Assembly (NCBI GenBank): GCA_023079485.1
Contig: CM041108.1
Location: forward strand, 3,844,001-3,908,000
DNA length: 64,000 nt
Source: Archilochus colubris
Taxonomy: Eukaryota > Chordata > Aves > Apodiformes > Trochilidae
Direction: 5' to 3'
Below, piece by piece: positions 61,782 through 64,000 of the stretch. Every line of letters begins with the position of its first letter. The first letter of the stretch is position 1. The translations under genes were made by a program, and so were the position numbers. The notes under the pieces are model-generated. The model had not been told where the DNA came from. It was given only the letters and a program-made list of their open reading frames with translations, and did no database searches.

Positions 61782-64000
61782 GGTCACTAACAAGGAAGGT
61801 TTGCTCCCCTCCTTTCCTCCCAGCCTATGAGTGAAGGCTGTAACTATCCCACCTACAAATATTTCCCTGCCCAGTACTCTGTAGATCACCACAGAATAAA
61901 TACTGGTTACATTTTTGGCAGCACCAGTGTTTCCCTTTGGCTTTTTTTACGTGCGTCTTCTCTGTACTCACGGGGAAGGTGGGAACAGATCTAAACAGTC
62001 CTTGGATGAAAGGGGCTGGAGGTGATAAATTCTGGGAGGGTACCTGCGTCACACATCTCCTGGGGGAAGGGGGGATCTAATGGGGGTTATTGTGGCATCT
62101 GTCCAGGCTTCAAATGTGACCCTGCCCTCCCCAGCATCCTCAGGAGTCACATCACTCTGCTGTTTATATATGCAAAGGGTGTTCCTCTCTCCACACCACT
62201 GGAAGGAAACTTGCTGGAGAAGGAGACATGGCAGGAGTTGTCTGTAAAAGCACTGGGAGGCACAAAGAAGTCAGAGCCCATCAAATCCTCCTCCAGCCAA
62301 GTAAGCTGGAGCATGGAATAAATTGTTTAGAAGTTCACACGAGCTGGAGCTTTTCCAGGTGAACATCTTCAAGGATGTTATCAGTGCAGGCTTTGTTATC
62401 AGCATTATTACACTTCTCAGCAGTGAACTTCATTAGCTATGCTTTTTCCATGTGCAATGCTTTCTGGATGTTGCTGTCCTGCTTACCATATTGATTTCTG
62501 TGCCCCTGCACTCTTTCTTCCCATTTTGTCTAATAAGCAAATTTCATTACCTGACTTCACAATTTTTCCTCTGGGTCATTAGAATTGCCTGACTGTATTC
62601 CTGGCAGAGCCCTTAATTAGAGATGGATCAGAACTGATGCCATTAAACTGATCCATTAACCACACTCTTCCTGTGACTCCAAATGCAGGTGGTTCAGATA
62701 AAACGCGACCCAGATCCAAATCACCATTGAATTCACTGCACAAAGCCCCAGACCTCCTTAGGTTGCCAAAGATGAAGACTAAAAGTTAAATTAAGCTGGT
62801 TACCCCCATGGACCTTTCACAGATTCTGCCTAAGTGGTCCTGACACAGGAAACATCTCTGGTTTTATTCTGCAACCAAAGCATTCCTGTTGCATAAACAA
62901 TTTCATTTCTCCATATTGTGTTTTTTGGAAGGCCAGGTCCTTCCTATGGCACAATAAAAGTGCTGTCATTTTCCTCTCTTCCCATCGAATTCTTCTGGGA
63001 TAGACTTTCTGCTTTTAGCACAGACCTACTAAGAGTGAATGCACATCCCCTGAGCTGTGTATTCTTCCCACATCTCCAGCTGTCTCTGGGTAAGGGTCAC
63101 TCACTGTGCATGCTCTGGCACACTGCTCAGAAGAAAACAGGCAAGCTGAGCCTGGCAGGACCAAGCAGTCCTGCTGTGTTTTGCTTCCAACCCTGTGTCC
63201 CAGCTTTTCTGAGTCCCCAGTTGCCTGGATGTGTTAACCTGTAACTCCCTCTGACTCCAAGAACTCTGGGTTCTGAGATGGCAGAACACGAAACCAGGGA
63301 GCCAGGTTTGATCCGTGGGATCTCCTTAACTTCATTTGCTTTGCTTTTAGCAAAATACTCCTGAGAGCTCTCTGAGAGCTAGTTCAATTTTTAAATCTCC
63401 CTATAAACCCCAAATAGGTTGGAATCCATAGGCTAAGATAGACCTTTTGGCTTTCAACAGCCCTGTCAGGTCCTGCTTTGTCCAGCAAATTGTTGTTGGT
63501 AGTTTTTGTTTTGTTTTTTTTTAATTATTCACTTTTCCCTATTTCTCTGTGTATTTCATTTGGGTTTCCAACATCTCCATCAGTGAGGATGTGCTGTGGC
63601 AGCCAGTGTGTGCTCCTGCTTGTGGAAGCCTCTGGTACCAATGGCCTGTGGTCTCTTTTTAGAGCTAGATGCAGCCAGAGGTGGACACAGAGAAGCTGAA
63701 GAGGATGCTAACACAAGCTCTGAATTAAACAAGAGGTTGCTACTCCATGAGAGATGCAACAAAAGTTACAGCATGGAGTTTGGATGCAAAATGGGGTTAT
63801 CAAAAGCAAAAGAGTCTACAAAGACAGACCCTTTGCTGGCTATGGCAGTAAAAAAACCCTTGAAGTCATCTAAGGTTTCATTTCATACCTCTTGCAGCAT
63901 CCACATTTAATTCCTAGCAAGCAAATCCAAACAGCTTCCCTTCCCTCAAATCCTTGAGTGTGCAGAATTGAACTCTGCCTTATCCCAGTGCTTATGTTTG
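61782..64000. other. Unique non-coding sequence
   Basis: No gene is supported. Bases 62330-62800 are unique-looking with TAAT words and a small inverted repeat (tggatcag at 62624-62631, ctgatcca at 62648-62655). They would be a candidate for a conservation check. The frames at 62918-63244 and 63596-63910 (about 105 codons) have no recognised domain. Confidence 0.5.

Noticed and set aside
1..64000. Prokaryotic-style features (operons, ribosome-binding sites, CRISPR arrays, insertion sequences)
   Set aside because: The window shows no dense coding, no regularly spaced palindromic repeats with unique spacers and no transposase-like frames. All signs are of vertebrate nuclear DNA.

Overview
This window looks like vertebrate nuclear DNA, most probably from a bird and perhaps a songbird. 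It is AT-leaning and CpG-poor, with many short poly-A and poly-T runs. It contains a short block of the vertebrate telomere hexamer. The mobile-element remains are an ERVL-like solo LTR resembling songbird LTRs, an old CR1/L3-type LINE and MIR-type SINE fragments. I saw no Alu or L1 sequence. The taxon is my inference from repeat style, not from a search.

I can support no protein-coding gene, rRNA, tRNA, operon or CRISPR array. The longest open frames (170 to 292 codons) fall into three groups: low-complexity repeats, frames open on both strands of GC-richer DNA, and frames running antisense through a dead LINE. None carries a domain I recognise, and some begin at non-ATG codons. The window is best read as intergenic or intronic sequence.

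Layout. 1-6 kb: unique sequence with one MIR-like fragment and a TGGA microsatellite. 6.1-6.6 kb: a complete solo LTR (6132-6627) with TG...CA ends and perfect 5-bp target duplications. 7-14 kb: unique AT-rich sequence with two small local duplications (20 bp tandem at 7467; about 50 bp at 82-bp spacing near 13.0 kb). 14.1 kb: twelve perfect AACCCT units, an interstitial telomeric block. 14-27 kb: unique sequence with several AT-rich stretches that resemble conserved non-coding DNA. 27.0-28.2 kb: a decayed CR1/L3-type LINE fragment covering part of the reverse transcriptase and the 3' end. 29.1-29.8 kb: a compound GGAA/GAAA tract with 655 bases of unbroken purine. 31.3 kb: an 18-bp perfect palindrome around CACGTG. 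35.6 kb: a MIR-like fragment. 40.6-41.1 kb: a good CTCF-like motif beside a CpG-richer 50-bp tandem repeat. 48.3-49.1 kb: a diverged element of about 140 bp present twice in direct orientation. 51-64 kb: unique sequence with a second CTCF-like motif, a TA repeat, a small inverted repeat and A-rich tracts.

There is no set of genes working together here. Any function would be regulatory or structural: candidate CTCF sites, the CACGTG palindrome, possible conserved non-coding elements, and the telomeric and polypurine tracts as potential non-B-DNA sites. I did not find evidence of an undescribed biological system.
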